The notes under the pieces: model-generated | Database searches by the model: none | What the model was told of the DNA's origin: nothing | The model's input: the letters and a program-made list of their open reading frames with translations, nothing else | In this document: positions 17,428 to 26,594 of the stretch, piece by piece | Layout: every line of letters starts with the position of its first letter | How positions within the stretch are numbered: the stretch's first letter is position 1 | Program-made: the position numbers and the translations under genes | Assembly (NCBI RefSeq): GCF_009650215.1 | Contig: NZ_CP045851.1 | Span: 2,507,001 to 2,571,000 of the forward strand | Direction of reading: 5' to 3' | Origin: Actinomarinicola tropica | Lineage (GTDB): Bacteria; Actinomycetota; Acidimicrobiia; Acidimicrobiales; SKKL01 | Length of the DNA stretch: 64,000 nt

Positions 17428-18620
17428 TGGGCGACATCGCCATCCGCGTCGACGACGTGGCCAAGCGGTTCCGGCTCATGCACGAGCGGAACAGCACGCT
17501 CAAGGCCACGATCATGCGGGGCGGCAAGAGGGCGGACTTCGAGGAGTTCTGGGCGGTCGACGGCGTCTCGTTCGACGTGCCCCAGGGCTCGATGTTCGGC
17601 ATGATCGGCCACAACGGGTCGGGCAAGAGCACGCTGCTCAAGTGCATGGCGAGCATCCTGCGCCCCGACCGCGGGTCGATCACCGTCGAGGGGAAGATGT
17701 CCGCCCTCCTCGAGCTGGGCGCCGGGTTCCACCCCGAGCTCACCGGCCGTGAGAACGTCTTCCTCAACGGCTCGATCCTCGGCATGAGCACGCGGGACAT
17801 GCGCGCGAGGTTCGACGACATCGTCGAGTTCTCCGGACTCGCACGCTTCATCGACCAGCCGGTGAAGAACTACAGCTCGGGCATGTTCGTGCGGCTGGGG
17901 TTCTCGGTGGCCATCAACGTCGAGCCCGACGTGCTCCTCGTGGACGAGGTGATGGCGGTCGGCGACGAGCAGTTCCAGCAGCGCTGCGTCGAGAAGTTTG
18001 CCTCGCTGCGCGCCCAGGGGCGCACGATCGTCGTCGTCTCACACGGCCTCGAGTCGCTGCGCAACCAGTGCGACACCGTCGCCTGGCTGGCCGAGGGCAA
18101 GCTGAAGGGCCTCGGGTCGGCTGGCGAGGTCATCGACGCGTACCTCGCCGAGGTGCGCTCCCGCGACGTCGACGCCATCGCGGCGTCGCACGCCGACGAC
18201 GCGTTCACCGACGTGGGCATCGAGCTCATCACCCTGGACGGCGCCGGCGAGCGCACCCGGACGCTGGCCACCGGTCAGCCGGCGACGTTCCGCACCCGCT
18301 TCGTGCCCCCTGCCGAGCCCGACGAGGTCGACGTGACGCTCGAGGTCGCCCGGCCGGACGGGATGGTGCTCTCCCGCAGCACGAGCCGGGTGGCGAGCGG
18401 CGTGTCGGGCAAGGTCGACGTCGTCGACTACGGGGTCGACCGCCTGCCGCTCCTCGCCGGCGTCTACGACCTGTCCGTGACCGTCACGAGGGCCGCCACG
18501 AGCGAGGTCCACCTCCGTGCCGACAAGGCGCTGCGGTTCCAGGTGCAACCCACCGACGGTGACCGCACCGGCCTCGTCACCCTGGCCGGTCACTGGCGAG
18601 CGGCCACCGACGAGCCGTGA
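17427..18620 (+). CDS. Polysaccharide export ABC ATPase with C-terminal substrate-binding domain (Wzt-like)
   Basis: A 397-residue ATPase of the Wzt/TagH type. The nucleotide-binding domain (about residues 1–245) has Walker A GHNGSGKST, the exporter-specific signature NYSSGM in place of LSGGQ, Walker B VLLVDEVMAVGD and the switch SHG. The C-terminal domain (about 265–395) is beta-rich, matching the Wzt carbohydrate-binding domain that recognises the finished or end-capped polymer in O-antigen exporters. The presence of this domain suggests export of an end-modified glycan. The start overlaps wzm by 1 nt, and the stop overlaps the next glycosyltransferase gene (GTGA). Confidence 0.9.
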   Translation: MGDIAIRVDDVAKRFRLMHERNSTLKATIMRGGKRADFEEFWAVDGVSFDVPQGSMFGMIGHNGSGKSTLLKCMASILRPDRGSITVEGKMSALLELGAGFHPELTGRENVFLNGSILGMSTRDMRARFDDIVEFSGLARFIDQPVKNYSSGMFVRLGFSVAINVEPDVLLVDEVMAVGDEQFQQRCVEKFASLRAQGRTIVVVSHGLESLRNQCDTVAWLAEGKLKGLGSAGEVIDAYLAEVRSRDVDAIAASHADDAFTDVGIELITLDGAGERTRTLATGQPATFRTRFVPPAEPDEVDVTLEVARPDGMVLSRSTSRVASGVSGKVDVVDYGVDRLPLLAGVYDLSVTVTRAATSEVHLRADKALRFQVQPTDGDRTGLVTLAGHWRAATDEP

Positions 18621-20617
18621 CCGGCGTCCCCCGGCCCGTCGAGGCGCTCGACCCCGAGATCGGGCTGCCACGCTCGACCGACCCGCTGGTGTCGATCGTG
18701 GTCCTCGCGTGGCGCCAGGCCGACCTGCTCGACGCCTGCCTGCGGTCGCTCGCCCAGCACGACACCGAGGTCCCGTTCGAGGTGGTGCTCGTCCTGAACG
18801 GCGCGACGGCCGAGGTCCGCCGGCTCGTCGCCGACCGGGTCCAGGGGGCGGTCGTCGTCGACTCCTCGACCAACCTCGGGTTCGCGGGCGGGAACGTCCT
18901 CGGTGCGTCCGTCGCCCGGGGGGAGCACCTCGTCCTGCTCAACGACGACGCCGAGGTGCTACCGGGCTGGCTCGACCAGCTGGTCGCCGCGGTCGATCGC
19001 CCCACCGTCGGCGCGGTCGGCTCGCTCGTGCTGTTCCCCGACGGCACGGTCCAGGATGCGGGCGGCGCGATCTGGCCCGACGGCTGGACGTCGATCGCCG
19101 ATCGGCACCACCCGGTGCACATCGCCGCACGTCGTGGACGCCGCCGCGTCCACTACGCGTCCGGGTGCTCGCTGCTCGTCCGCCGAGAGGCGTGGGACGC
19201 CGTCGGGGGGCTCGACACGCGGTACCACCCTGCCTACTTCGAGGACGTCGACCTGTGCCTCGCCCTCGACCAGAAGGGGTGGGAGGTGCTCGTCGAGCCG
19301 ACGTCGATGATCCTGCACCACGAGTCGGCCTCGTCGACCAGCCGCTTCAAGTCGTTCCTGTTCGAGCGCAACCACCGCCAGCTGCTCGACAAGTGGGGCC
19401 GCGTCGTCACCGAGCGGCCCGTCCCACCGCCCGGCGCCGGCGACCGCACGCTCGACGCCCTGGCCATGCTGCGCCGGGACGGCCCACGCATCCTCGTCGT
19501 GGACGATCGCGCGCCACGAGCGGCCGCCGGGTCGGGCTTCCCCCGGACGCTCGAGCTGCTCGTCCAGCTGGCGGGGCGCCCACACCTCCAGGTGGCGATC
19601 CTGCCCACCGCCTTCGGCGACGTGTCCGCCGAGCTCGACGCCGCCCGGCTCGGCATCCAGGTCCTCGCCGGCGACTTCGCCGAGCAGTGCCGGCAGTTCG
19701 ATCCGGACCTCGTCGTCGTGTCGCGGCCGCACAACGCGGCGCGGGCGCTGCCCGTCCTCCGCGACGTCTGCCCTCGGGCCGTCGTCGTGGCCGACGTCGA
19801 GGCCCTCTTCCACCGGCGGCTCGACCTCCAGGCCGAGGTCGTCGGCGACGCCCGGGAGGCGGCGCGCCTGCGACGTGAGGCCCGCCGCGTCGAGGCCATG
19901 GAGAGGGAGATGGTCGTCGCCGCCGACCACGTGATCACGCTCTCGGTCGACGAGCACGCCTGGATCGAGTCGGTGCCCGGGCACGCCACCGCGCACCTCG
20001 TGCCGCCGTGGTCCTCGAACCTCACGATGCAGCCGAGCCGGTGGGAGGAGCGGCGCGACACCCTGTTCGTCGCCGGTTGGGCCGCCGGGCCCGGAGCACC
20101 CAACTCCGACGGGCTCATCTGGTACCACGACGAGGTCCTCCCCCGCCTCCTCGACCTGGCGCCCGACGTCGGCCTCGACGTCACCGGCGGGCGCCCGGCG
20201 CCCGACGTCGCCGGGCTCGCCGGTCCGCACCTCCGGTTCACGGGCCGCGTCGACGACCTGGCCGAGGTGTACCAGCGCGCCCGGGTCGCCGTGGCCCCGG
20301 TCCGCTTCGGCGCGGGCGTCAAGCTCAAGGTGATGGAGGCCCTCCAGATGGGCGTCCCCGTCGTCACCACCTCGGTCGGCGCCGAGGGCTTCGAGGCCGA
20401 GCTCCGGCAGGCCATCGTCGTCCACGACGACCCGGCCGACACGGCGGCTGCCGTGGCCCGCCTGGCCACCGATCGGGACGCCTGGTTCGAGCAGCGGTTG
20501 CGCATCGAGGTCGCCTGCGCCCGTACCATCGCCCGAGGCGCCCCCACCATCGCCGGCACGCTCGAGGACATCCTCCCGGCGATGGCCGCCCCCGACGCCC
20601 GAGACGCCGCCTCATGA
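18617..20617 (+). CDS. GT2–GT4 tandem glycosyltransferase
   Basis: A 666-residue protein with two glycosyltransferase modules. Residues about 28–285 are family 2 (SIVVLAWRQ, LLNDDAEVLPGW, and YFEDVDLCLAL as catalytic-base region, then a HHES motif). Residues about 300–660 are a GT-B/GT4 module (WAAGPGAPNSDG, FTGRVDDL, and RFGAGVKLKVMEALQMGVPVV near the donor site). Adding two different sugars in sequence is the likely role. The GTG start overlaps the wzt stop by 4 bp and the stop overlaps the next gene (ATGA), so it belongs to the exporter operon. Confidence 0.82.
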   Translation: MTGVPRPVEALDPEIGLPRSTDPLVSIVVLAWRQADLLDACLRSLAQHDTEVPFEVVLVLNGATAEVRRLVADRVQGAVVVDSSTNLGFAGGNVLGASVARGEHLVLLNDDAEVLPGWLDQLVAAVDRPTVGAVGSLVLFPDGTVQDAGGAIWPDGWTSIADRHHPVHIAARRGRRRVHYASGCSLLVRREAWDAVGGLDTRYHPAYFEDVDLCLALDQKGWEVLVEPTSMILHHESASSTSRFKSFLFERNHRQLLDKWGRVVTERPVPPPGAGDRTLDALAMLRRDGPRILVVDDRAPRAAAGSGFPRTLELLVQLAGRPHLQVAILPTAFGDVSAELDAARLGIQVLAGDFAEQCRQFDPDLVVVSRPHNAARALPVLRDVCPRAVVVADVEALFHRRLDLQAEVVGDAREAARLRREARRVEAMEREMVVAADHVITLSVDEHAWIESVPGHATAHLVPPWSSNLTMQPSRWEERRDTLFVAGWAAGPGAPNSDGLIWYHDEVLPRLLDLAPDVGLDVTGGRPAPDVAGLAGPHLRFTGRVDDLAEVYQRARVAVAPVRFGAGVKLKVMEALQMGVPVVTTSVGAEGFEAELRQAIVVHDDPADTAAAVARLATDRDAWFEQRLRIEVACARTIARGAPTIAGTLEDILPAMAAPDARDAAS

Positions 20618-21537
20618 CGCCAGCCAGCACGCACGACCTCATCACCGCCTGCCTGCCGACCGACGGTCGCACGCTGGTGCTCGGGGGGCCGCCCGCGCTC
20701 CTCGACGCCGTCCGGGCCCGCAGCGCCACCGCCGAGCTGTGGGAGGGCGGGCCGGCCGAGGGGTCGTTCGACGCCGTGATCGTCGCCCAACCGCTGGTCG
20801 AGATCACCGACCCGGCGGCGCGCGTGCAGGAGCTGGCAGGTGCCCTCGGGCCCGAGGGACGGCTGGTCCTCGTCGCCCCGACGACCTCGCACGCCGCGGC
20901 GCGCCTCGGTCTGGCCCTCGATCCGCCCTCCCCGGAGGAGCTGTCGCGAGCGGCCGCCGTCGCCTGGCCGGCCACCCGGGACCTGCTCGGCTGCGCCGGG
21001 CTCCACGTGTGGTGGGACCTGCCCGTCACCGCGCCCCTGCTGCGTGGCTCGGGCGTCGACGACGCCGACGTCTCCGCCGACGTGCTCGCCGCGATCGGGA
21101 GCGAGCCGGACGCGCGGATCGACGCCGTGGTCGTCGTCGCCGGGGTGCGCCCGGCCCCTCCGGAGGATCGTGCGCTGCTGACCGCCCTCGTCGGCGAGCT
21201 GGCCGAGCTGCGGGCATCGGCCGCGGAGGACCACCGGCGCCTCACCGAGCTGTCCCGGGGCGCCGAGCACGCGAGCCGGGCGATCGACGAGGCAGCCCAG
21301 CTGCGGGCCGAGGTGGCGAAGCTGCGGCTCGAGCTCGACGCCGCGACGGCCGACGCCACGGTGCGCGCCGACTACGTCGCCGAGCTGGAGGACCAGCTCT
21401 CGAGGCTCGAGGACCGGCTGGCGCGCGGGTTCGTCCGGCTCGGTGCGCGCGCGGACGCCGCGATGCTCCGCCACGAGCGCCTGGGCCGCGTCCACGCGCT
21501 CGGGGGGCGCCTGCTCCGGATGATCCGCGGCCGCTGA
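20614..21537 (+). CDS. Degenerate methyltransferase-like protein with C-terminal coiled coil
   Basis: A 307-residue protein not confidently assigned. Residues about 1–185 resemble a class I methyltransferase fold (LVLGGPPALLDAV, then FDAVIVAQPL and LGPEGRLVLVAP in place of the SAM-binding GxGxG and post-I segments), but the glycine-rich motif is altered. Residues about 190–270 are rich in Glu, Leu, Ala and Arg with heptad-like spacing, a likely coiled coil, and the C-terminus is basic. It lies between a GT2–GT4 gene (ATGA overlap) and a GT-C-like gene (14 nt). By analogy with coiled-coil chain-length proteins of ABC-exported O-antigens it could be a structural ruler or terminator; this is speculative. 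Confidence 0.55.
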   Translation: MTPASTHDLITACLPTDGRTLVLGGPPALLDAVRARSATAELWEGGPAEGSFDAVIVAQPLVEITDPAARVQELAGALGPEGRLVLVAPTTSHAAARLGLALDPPSPEELSRAAAVAWPATRDLLGCAGLHVWWDLPVTAPLLRGSGVDDADVSADVLAAIGSEPDARIDAVVVVAGVRPAPPEDRALLTALVGELAELRASAAEDHRRLTELSRGAEHASRAIDEAAQLRAEVAKLRLELDAATADATVRADYVAELEDQLSRLEDRLARGFVRLGARADAAMLRHERLGRVHALGGRLLRMIRGR

Positions 21538-21551
21538 CCCGTGATCACCCC

Positions 21552-23288
21552 ATGACCTGGACGGTGGAGCGCCGCGCCGTCGTCGGCGTCGTCGCTCTGG
21601 CGGTGGCCCTCGCCGTCCACCGGGCGGTCGCGCTCAGCGGCATCGACGTCACGGTCGCCACCGACGAGATCGGCTACATCGCCAACGCCCGCCACCTCGC
21701 CGGGGGGTACCCCGACGTCGTCATGACCGGGACCTTCTACTCGGTGGGGGCCTCGCTCCTCCTCGTCCCGATCGCTGCGCTCACGAGCTCCCCCACCACG
21801 CTGCACGTCGCCGGGATCATGGTGAACGTCGCGCTCGCCTCGCTGCTGGTCGTCGCGCTCCACCAGCTGCTCCGCCGGCACCTCGGCGCCGGGCCCACCG
21901 CGGCCTTCGCCGGAGCGGCCGTCGCGGGCACGATCCCGTGGATCACGACGAACGCCGCCACGCTGTGGAGCGAGACGCTCCTGTCCCTGCTCGTCGTGGT
22001 GTGGCTCCTCGCCGTCGGCCGGCTCCGGCCCGGCCACCGGTGGGCGCCGGTGGGGCTCGCGCTGTGCTCGGTGGGCCTCTACGCCGTGCACGCCCGCACC
22101 ATCGCGATGCTCGGGCTCGCCGTCGCCCTCGTCGCGGCGGCGACGGCTCTCGGCCGGGTCCGACCGTCCGCCGCCGGCCTCGCGGCGCTGGTGGCCGTCG
22201 TCGGCGTGGCGACCACGCGGCTGCTCAACCGGGCCATCGCCGAGGCGGTCTACCTCCGGGGGCAGGACGCGGCCGGTGAGGGCACGCTGGGGAAGCTGCG
22301 CTGGGAGGACGTCGGCAGCTACCTCGACAGCCTCGCCGGGCAGTCGTGGGGTCTCCTCGTGTCGACGTTCGGTCTCCTCGTCCCGGGGGTCTGGTTCCTG
22401 GGTCGGGGGGCGTGGCAGCGGCGCCGCGAGGTCCTGGCACGCGAGACCGGCGACGCCGATGCCGATGCCGACACGTCCGTCGGTCGGTTCGACCCGATCG
22501 TCGCCGGCGCGGCACTCGCCGTCCTCGCCTGGTTCGTCGCGGTCTCCACCGCGCAGATCGGCACGGGCATCGCCCGGCTCAGCCGCGGCGTGGTGGACAC
22601 CAGTCGCGGCGACCTCCTCGTCTACACCCGCTACGTGGAGCCCATCGCGGTCGTGGTGGCCGCCGCCGGGGTCGCGTGGGTGCTCGACCGGCAGGTCCGG
22701 GCACGAGAGCGGTTCGCCGTCGCCGGGGCGACCGTCGCTCTGCTCGGCGCGCTCACGCTCTGGATCCGCAGCGCCTTCCCCGTCGAGTGGTTCGACTCGT
22801 TCTTCAGCCCGTCGAACGCGTCCGTCGTCTACGCCTGGATCCGCTGGGTCGACTCGTTCTCGCCCGCTCGGATCGCCCTCCCCGTCGCCGTCCTCGCCGG
22901 ACTCGCCATGGCGCTCCCCGAGCTCGGACGTCGCCTGGCCCTGGTCGCCGCGGTCGTCGTCTCGCTGGCGCTCACCTCCACGGGGGTGGCCGACCACCTG
23001 CGCTTCTTCAGCGACTACGGCCGAACGCACCGCGCCGTGCCGATGGCGATCAACGAGGCCGGCGTCGACGAGGTCGGGTTCCTCGCCCCCTGGGACGGAT
23101 CGCCCTTCTACACGTACCAGTTCTGGCTGACCGACGCGAGCTACGTGCTCGTCGACGAGGCGGACCTGGCCACCGGACCCGAGCTGCTCATCGCCCCGCT
23201 GGAGTGGCCCGGCGCGGCGAGGCAGGGCGCGGTCCGCGTCACCGCCGACCCGGAGCTCGGCACGGCGCTGTGGCGGCTCCCGGGGTGA
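21552..23288 (+). CDS. Multi-pass membrane protein, probable GT-C fold glycosyltransferase
   Basis: A 578-residue membrane protein with about eleven hydrophobic segments. Early in the sequence, after the first helix, is TDEIGYIANARHLAGG: an acidic pair in the first extracytoplasmic loop followed by a Y…A..L pattern, as in polyprenol-phosphate-dependent GT-C enzymes (ArnT/PMT type). The last 130 residues form a soluble C-terminal part. A short GATGCC repeat encodes an Asp-Ala run near residue 305. The ATG start lies 14 nt after the previous stop; it is the last gene of the exporter operon before a gap containing a new promoter. Confidence 0.65.
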   Translation: MTWTVERRAVVGVVALAVALAVHRAVALSGIDVTVATDEIGYIANARHLAGGYPDVVMTGTFYSVGASLLLVPIAALTSSPTTLHVAGIMVNVALASLLVVALHQLLRRHLGAGPTAAFAGAAVAGTIPWITTNAATLWSETLLSLLVVVWLLAVGRLRPGHRWAPVGLALCSVGLYAVHARTIAMLGLAVALVAAATALGRVRPSAAGLAALVAVVGVATTRLLNRAIAEAVYLRGQDAAGEGTLGKLRWEDVGSYLDSLAGQSWGLLVSTFGLLVPGVWFLGRGAWQRRREVLARETGDADADADTSVGRFDPIVAGAALAVLAWFVAVSTAQIGTGIARLSRGVVDTSRGDLLVYTRYVEPIAVVVAAAGVAWVLDRQVRARERFAVAGATVALLGALTLWIRSAFPVEWFDSFFSPSNASVVYAWIRWVDSFSPARIALPVAVLAGLAMALPELGRRLALVAAVVVSLALTSTGVADHLRFFSDYGRTHRAVPMAINEAGVDEVGFLAPWDGSPFYTYQFWLTDASYVLVDEADLATGPELLIAPLEWPGAARQGAVRVTADPELGTALWRLPG

Positions 23289-23313
23289 TGCCGTCGCGGG
23301 TCCCCGCGGTCGG

Positions 23314-23319
23314 TAACCT
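23314..23319 (+). promoter_or_regulatory. -10 element (TAACCT) upstream of a GT4 gene
   Basis: TAACCT lies in the 106-bp gap after the GT-C-like gene, about 75 nt upstream of the GT4 start at 23395, so that gene would have a leader of roughly 65–70 nt. No convincing -35 is seen. Confidence 0.35.
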
Positions 23320-23394
23320 CGCCGTTCCACGTGCGCTCACCCGAGCGCCCTCCCTGATGTCCCCCACCATCGACCGGTCCGGAGCTGAACGGGC

Positions 23395-24477
23395 GTGATG
23401 ATCCACTTCCTCGGTCCCGTGCCGCCGCTGCGCGGAGGGATCGCCCAGCACAGCGATCGACTGCTCGACGCGCTCGTCGACGCCGGCCACCACGTCACCG
23501 TCGATGCGTGGTCCCACCAGTACCCGCGACGCCTCTACCCGGGGGACGAGGTCGATCCGTCCGCCGTCCCCCGCCCCTCGGCGCGCTTCACCCTCCGTTG
23601 GTGGGACCCCAGCTCGTGGGTGCGAGCCGGGCGCGCTGCCCGCACAGCCGACCTCGTCCTCATCCCGTGGGTCACACCGGTCCAGGCCGTCGCCTACCTC
23701 ACCGCCCTGCGTGCGGCATCCGGCACGCCTGCGGTCGGGATCATCCACAACCCGCTGCCGCACGAGCGGCGACCCTTCGATCGCGTGCTCACGCGGTCCA
23801 TGCTGCGACGGCTCACGGGCGCCGTCACCCACGCCCGCACGGTCTCCGAGGAGGTGGGCAAGCTGGCGCCCGGGCTGGCCCTGCGCGAGGTCCCGCACCC
23901 GCCGAACCTCGACGTCGAGGAGGCTCCGCTCCCCGACGGCCCTCCGTGGCGACTGCTCTTCCTCGGGTTCATCCGCCCGTACAAGGGGCTCGACACCGCG
24001 CTCGACGCCATGGTCGAGCTGCGCCGCCGGCGCGACGACGTCACGCTCACGATCGCCGGCCAGGTGTGGGGCTCGCCCGACCCGTGGTACCGGGCGATCC
24101 ACGAGCGCGGCCTCGACGACGTCGTCGACTTCCGCCCCGGATACGTCCCGAACTCGCGCCTGGGGCTCCTGCTCGCCGAGCACCACCTCGTCGTCGCGCC
24201 CTACCGCAGCGCGACGCAGTCGGGGATCGTGCCCCTCGCCCAGGCCGCCGGCCGGGGCGTCATCGCCACCGACGTGGGGGGCCTGTCGGAGGCCCTCACC
24301 GACGGCGTCGACGGCTACCTGACCCCGCCCGGCGACGTGCCGGCCTTCGCAGCGGCCATCGAACGGGCGCTGCCGCGTGTGCAGGAGCTGGCCGACGCAG
24401 CCCGCTCGGCGTCCTCCTCGTGGCGCGACGTGGCCGAGGCGGTCCTCGCCGTCGGGTCGCCGACCTCGGACCGCTAA
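23395..24477 (+). CDS. Family 4 glycosyltransferase
   Basis: A 360-residue GT-B enzyme. The N-terminus has the GT4 glycine loop PLRGGIAQHS. In the C-terminal half are FLGFIRPYKGLDTALDA, a VVAPYRSATQSGIVPLAQAAG donor-site segment (the usual E-x7-E region, with the first Glu replaced by Ser/Gln-rich sequence), and a short C-terminal helix. GTG 23395 and ATG 23398 are adjacent candidate starts. It converges with the next gene, their ends overlapping by 4 bp (24474–24477). Confidence 0.85.
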   Translation: MMIHFLGPVPPLRGGIAQHSDRLLDALVDAGHHVTVDAWSHQYPRRLYPGDEVDPSAVPRPSARFTLRWWDPSSWVRAGRAARTADLVLIPWVTPVQAVAYLTALRAASGTPAVGIIHNPLPHERRPFDRVLTRSMLRRLTGAVTHARTVSEEVGKLAPGLALREVPHPPNLDVEEAPLPDGPPWRLLFLGFIRPYKGLDTALDAMVELRRRRDDVTLTIAGQVWGSPDPWYRAIHERGLDDVVDFRPGYVPNSRLGLLLAEHHLVVAPYRSATQSGIVPLAQAAGRGVIATDVGGLSEALTDGVDGYLTPPGDVPAFAAAIERALPRVQELADAARSASSSWRDVAEAVLAVGSPTSDR

Positions 24478-25571
24478 CGCCCGCCGGCCGCCTCGATCGC
24501 CTGCTCGAGGGGCGCGACGACCGCAGCCGGGGAGAACTCCCGCCGCGCCAGCGCGCCGGCCCGCCGCCGCATGTCGGTGAGGACATCGCGGTCCTCGGCC
24601 AGGTGGAGCAGCGCCGCCGCCAGTGCGGCGTCGTCGCCGGCCGCCACCAGGACGGCGTCGTCGCCGAGCAGCTCACGATGCGACGGCGTGTCCGAGCTCA
24701 CCACCGCGCACCCCGCCGCGGCTCCCTGGAACAGCTTGTTGGGCACGACGCGCCACGCCTTGTCGCTGGTGCCGAAGATGCCGAGGCACACGTGGTGCTC
24801 GGCGACCATCCGGGCCAGCTCGGGACCGGGGAGCCAGTCGAGCCAGGTGACGTGGGGGTTCGGGCTCGCGAGCGCTCGGGTGCGCTGGTAGTCCTGCCCC
24901 GTCCCGATGATCGTCCAGGCGATGCGCGGGTCGTCGGCGAGTCGAGCGATGGCACGGCCGATGACAGGGGTCCCCTGGAGCGGCGTGAACAACCCGAAGA
25001 ACACCACGCGGAGCGGCCCGTCCACCGGATCGGGCGCCGGGTCCCGGAACCACAGCTCGGGGGCGCCGACGGCGACCACGATGCTGCGACCGCGCGCCTC
25101 GTCCGGAAGCCGTGCCCGCTGCGCCTCGGTGTCGACGACGATGACGTCGGCGGTGCGCAGGGCCGCGCGGTCGATCGTGTCCAGCAGCCAGCTCACGGGT
25201 GAGCGGGGGCCGATCCGCCGGTCGCGCGCCGTGTCCCCCAGCGCGACGAGGAAGTCGAGGACGATCGGCGCGTCGAAGAGCCGGCGTGCGAGGTGCACGT
25301 CGAAGTGGCCGAGGTAGCCGACCACGACGACGTCCGGGGCCGGCAACGTGCGCGCCATGCGCCACAGCGCCCACCACGAGCGCAGGATGCGGAGCAGCAT
25401 GCGCGGCGCTTCCCATGGGCGCTGGGCGATCCGGACGCGGAGTGCGGTGTCCACGTTGAGCGGCACGTTGCAGACGTCGATCGTCGCGCCGCGAGCGGCC
25501 AGCCCCTCGCGGAGGACCTGGACGCGCGGATGGGTCGACTCGTCGAACGTTCCGAAGAACAGGACTCGCAC
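24474..25571 (-). CDS. Family 4 glycosyltransferase
   Basis: A 365-residue GT-B type protein. The N-terminal strand MRVLFFGTFDESTHPRVQVL is typical of GT4 sequences in actinobacterial surface clusters. In the C-terminal half are FFGLFTPLQGTPVI, IIGTGQDY, and KAWRVVPNKLFQGAAAGCAVVSSDT, the last being the donor-binding stretch. An ATCCTA (TAGGAT on the coding strand) -10 element lies about 45 nt upstream, so it can be transcribed on its own from within the minus-strand run that begins at 29637. Confidence 0.85.
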   Translation of the reverse strand: MRVLFFGTFDESTHPRVQVLREGLAARGATIDVCNVPLNVDTALRVRIAQRPWEAPRMLLRILRSWWALWRMARTLPAPDVVVVGYLGHFDVHLARRLFDAPIVLDFLVALGDTARDRRIGPRSPVSWLLDTIDRAALRTADVIVVDTEAQRARLPDEARGRSIVVAVGAPELWFRDPAPDPVDGPLRVVFFGLFTPLQGTPVIGRAIARLADDPRIAWTIIGTGQDYQRTRALASPNPHVTWLDWLPGPELARMVAEHHVCLGIFGTSDKAWRVVPNKLFQGAAAGCAVVSSDTPSHRELLGDDAVLVAAGDDAALAAALLHLAEDRDVLTDMRRRAGALARREFSPAAVVAPLEQAIEAAGGR

Positions 25572-25616
25572 GCTGGGACAGTGCTCCCGCTGACGCGGAC
25601 AGGACAGAGGGGAGCG

Positions 25617-25622
25617 ATCCTA
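25617..25622 (-). promoter_or_regulatory. -10 element (TAGGAT) for the GT4 gene at 24474–25571
   Basis: On the minus strand TAGGAT sits in the 76-bp gap between the UPF0104 gene and the GT4 gene and would give a leader of about 40 nt. No clear -35. Confidence 0.35.
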
Positions 25623-25647
25623 CGGGCCGAGCGCGCCGCGCACGACC

Positions 25648-26580
25648 TCAGCCGCCGGCGGACCCAGCCCGCGTGCGGATCCGACGCTCCGAGGTGGCCA
25701 GTCCCACGCCGCCGACGACGATGGCGACGGCGAGGAGCACCGCGCGGTCGACGGTGGCGCCGAGGATGCCATCGGAGAAGGTGCGGCCGAGGGCGACCGC
25801 CGCGCCGCTCATCGAGAGCTCGCGCACGCCGAGAGCCGCCGGGGTCAGCCCGACGAACGTCGCCAGGCCGATGACCGGCGCGAGGACGAGGAAGAGCACG
25901 TAGGGCTCGTCGTACCCGAGCCAGCCGAAGGTGAGCTGCAACCGCCACGCGGCGAGCAGGTACTTGACGAGCTCCAGACCGAGCACCCAGGCGGCCACGT
26001 CGGGACGGTCCTGCAGGTCGGACCAGCCCGAGCGGAAGGCCATCCACGCCCGCGCCAGCCGGCCGCTCCGCTGCGTCTCCGGCAGGGGCACGATGCTGCC
26101 GACCAGCGCTCCGAGGAGCATGGCCGCGAAGCACGCGAGGAGCACGGGCGACCACACCCCATCGGTGGCGCCCACGAGGATCGTGCCCACGAGGCCGAGG
26201 GCGCCCGTGGCCATGACCGTCAGCACGAGGTTGGCCCCGTACCCCGACGTGGCGCGGCTGTAGGGGAGGTCGTGGACGGCCCTGAGGTACCGAAACCGGT
26301 ACAGCGTCCCCACCTGGCCTGGCAGGTGGTTGAGCAGCTGCCCGGCGGTGAACAGCAGGTAGTTCTCGGTGATCCCGAGCGGCGCGCCGACCGCGCGGTA
26401 GAGCTTCTGGAACTCCAGCGCGTTCAGCCAGTGACCGACGACCACGAGCGACGCCACGAGCGCGAGGTCCGCGAGGGGCACCTCTGCCAGCGGTTCGAGG
26501 TCACCTCGCCGGCTCCACATCACCCACACGAGCGCGGCCACCGCCACGACCGTGAGCGCCACGTTGAGGACCCGGCGCAC
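25648..26580 (-). CDS. UPF0104 / lysylphosphatidylglycerol-synthase-type transmembrane protein
   Basis: A 310-residue membrane protein with about eight hydrophobic segments, matching the LPG_synthase_TM (UPF0104) family of flippase-like proteins. Visible family features are the early HWLNALEFQKLYRAVG segment, LNHLPGQVGTLYRFRYL, and the late FVGLTPAALGVREL motif, corresponding to the P-x-G-x-G-x-RE pattern. In glycan clusters such proteins are suspected to move lipid-linked sugars or lipids. GTG 26580 is chosen; a TTG at 26598 overlapping the upstream stop is an alternative. A second family member lies at 36788–37750. Confidence 0.75.
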   Translation of the reverse strand: MRRVLNVALTVVAVAALVWVMWSRRGDLEPLAEVPLADLALVASLVVVGHWLNALEFQKLYRAVGAPLGITENYLLFTAGQLLNHLPGQVGTLYRFRYLRAVHDLPYSRATSGYGANLVLTVMATGALGLVGTILVGATDGVWSPVLLACFAAMLLGALVGSIVPLPETQRSGRLARAWMAFRSGWSDLQDRPDVAAWVLGLELVKYLLAAWRLQLTFGWLGYDEPYVLFLVLAPVIGLATFVGLTPAALGVRELSMSGAAVALGRTFSDGILGATVDRAVLLAVAIVVGGVGLATSERRIRTRAGSAGG

Positions 26581-26594
26581 CCCTGGGGGACGGC

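Noticed and set aside
24474-24477. Overlapping convergent stop codons as a regulatory feature (also at 9690–9693 and 38741–38754)
   Set aside because: Short convergent overlaps are common in compact high-GC genomes and carry no other signal here.
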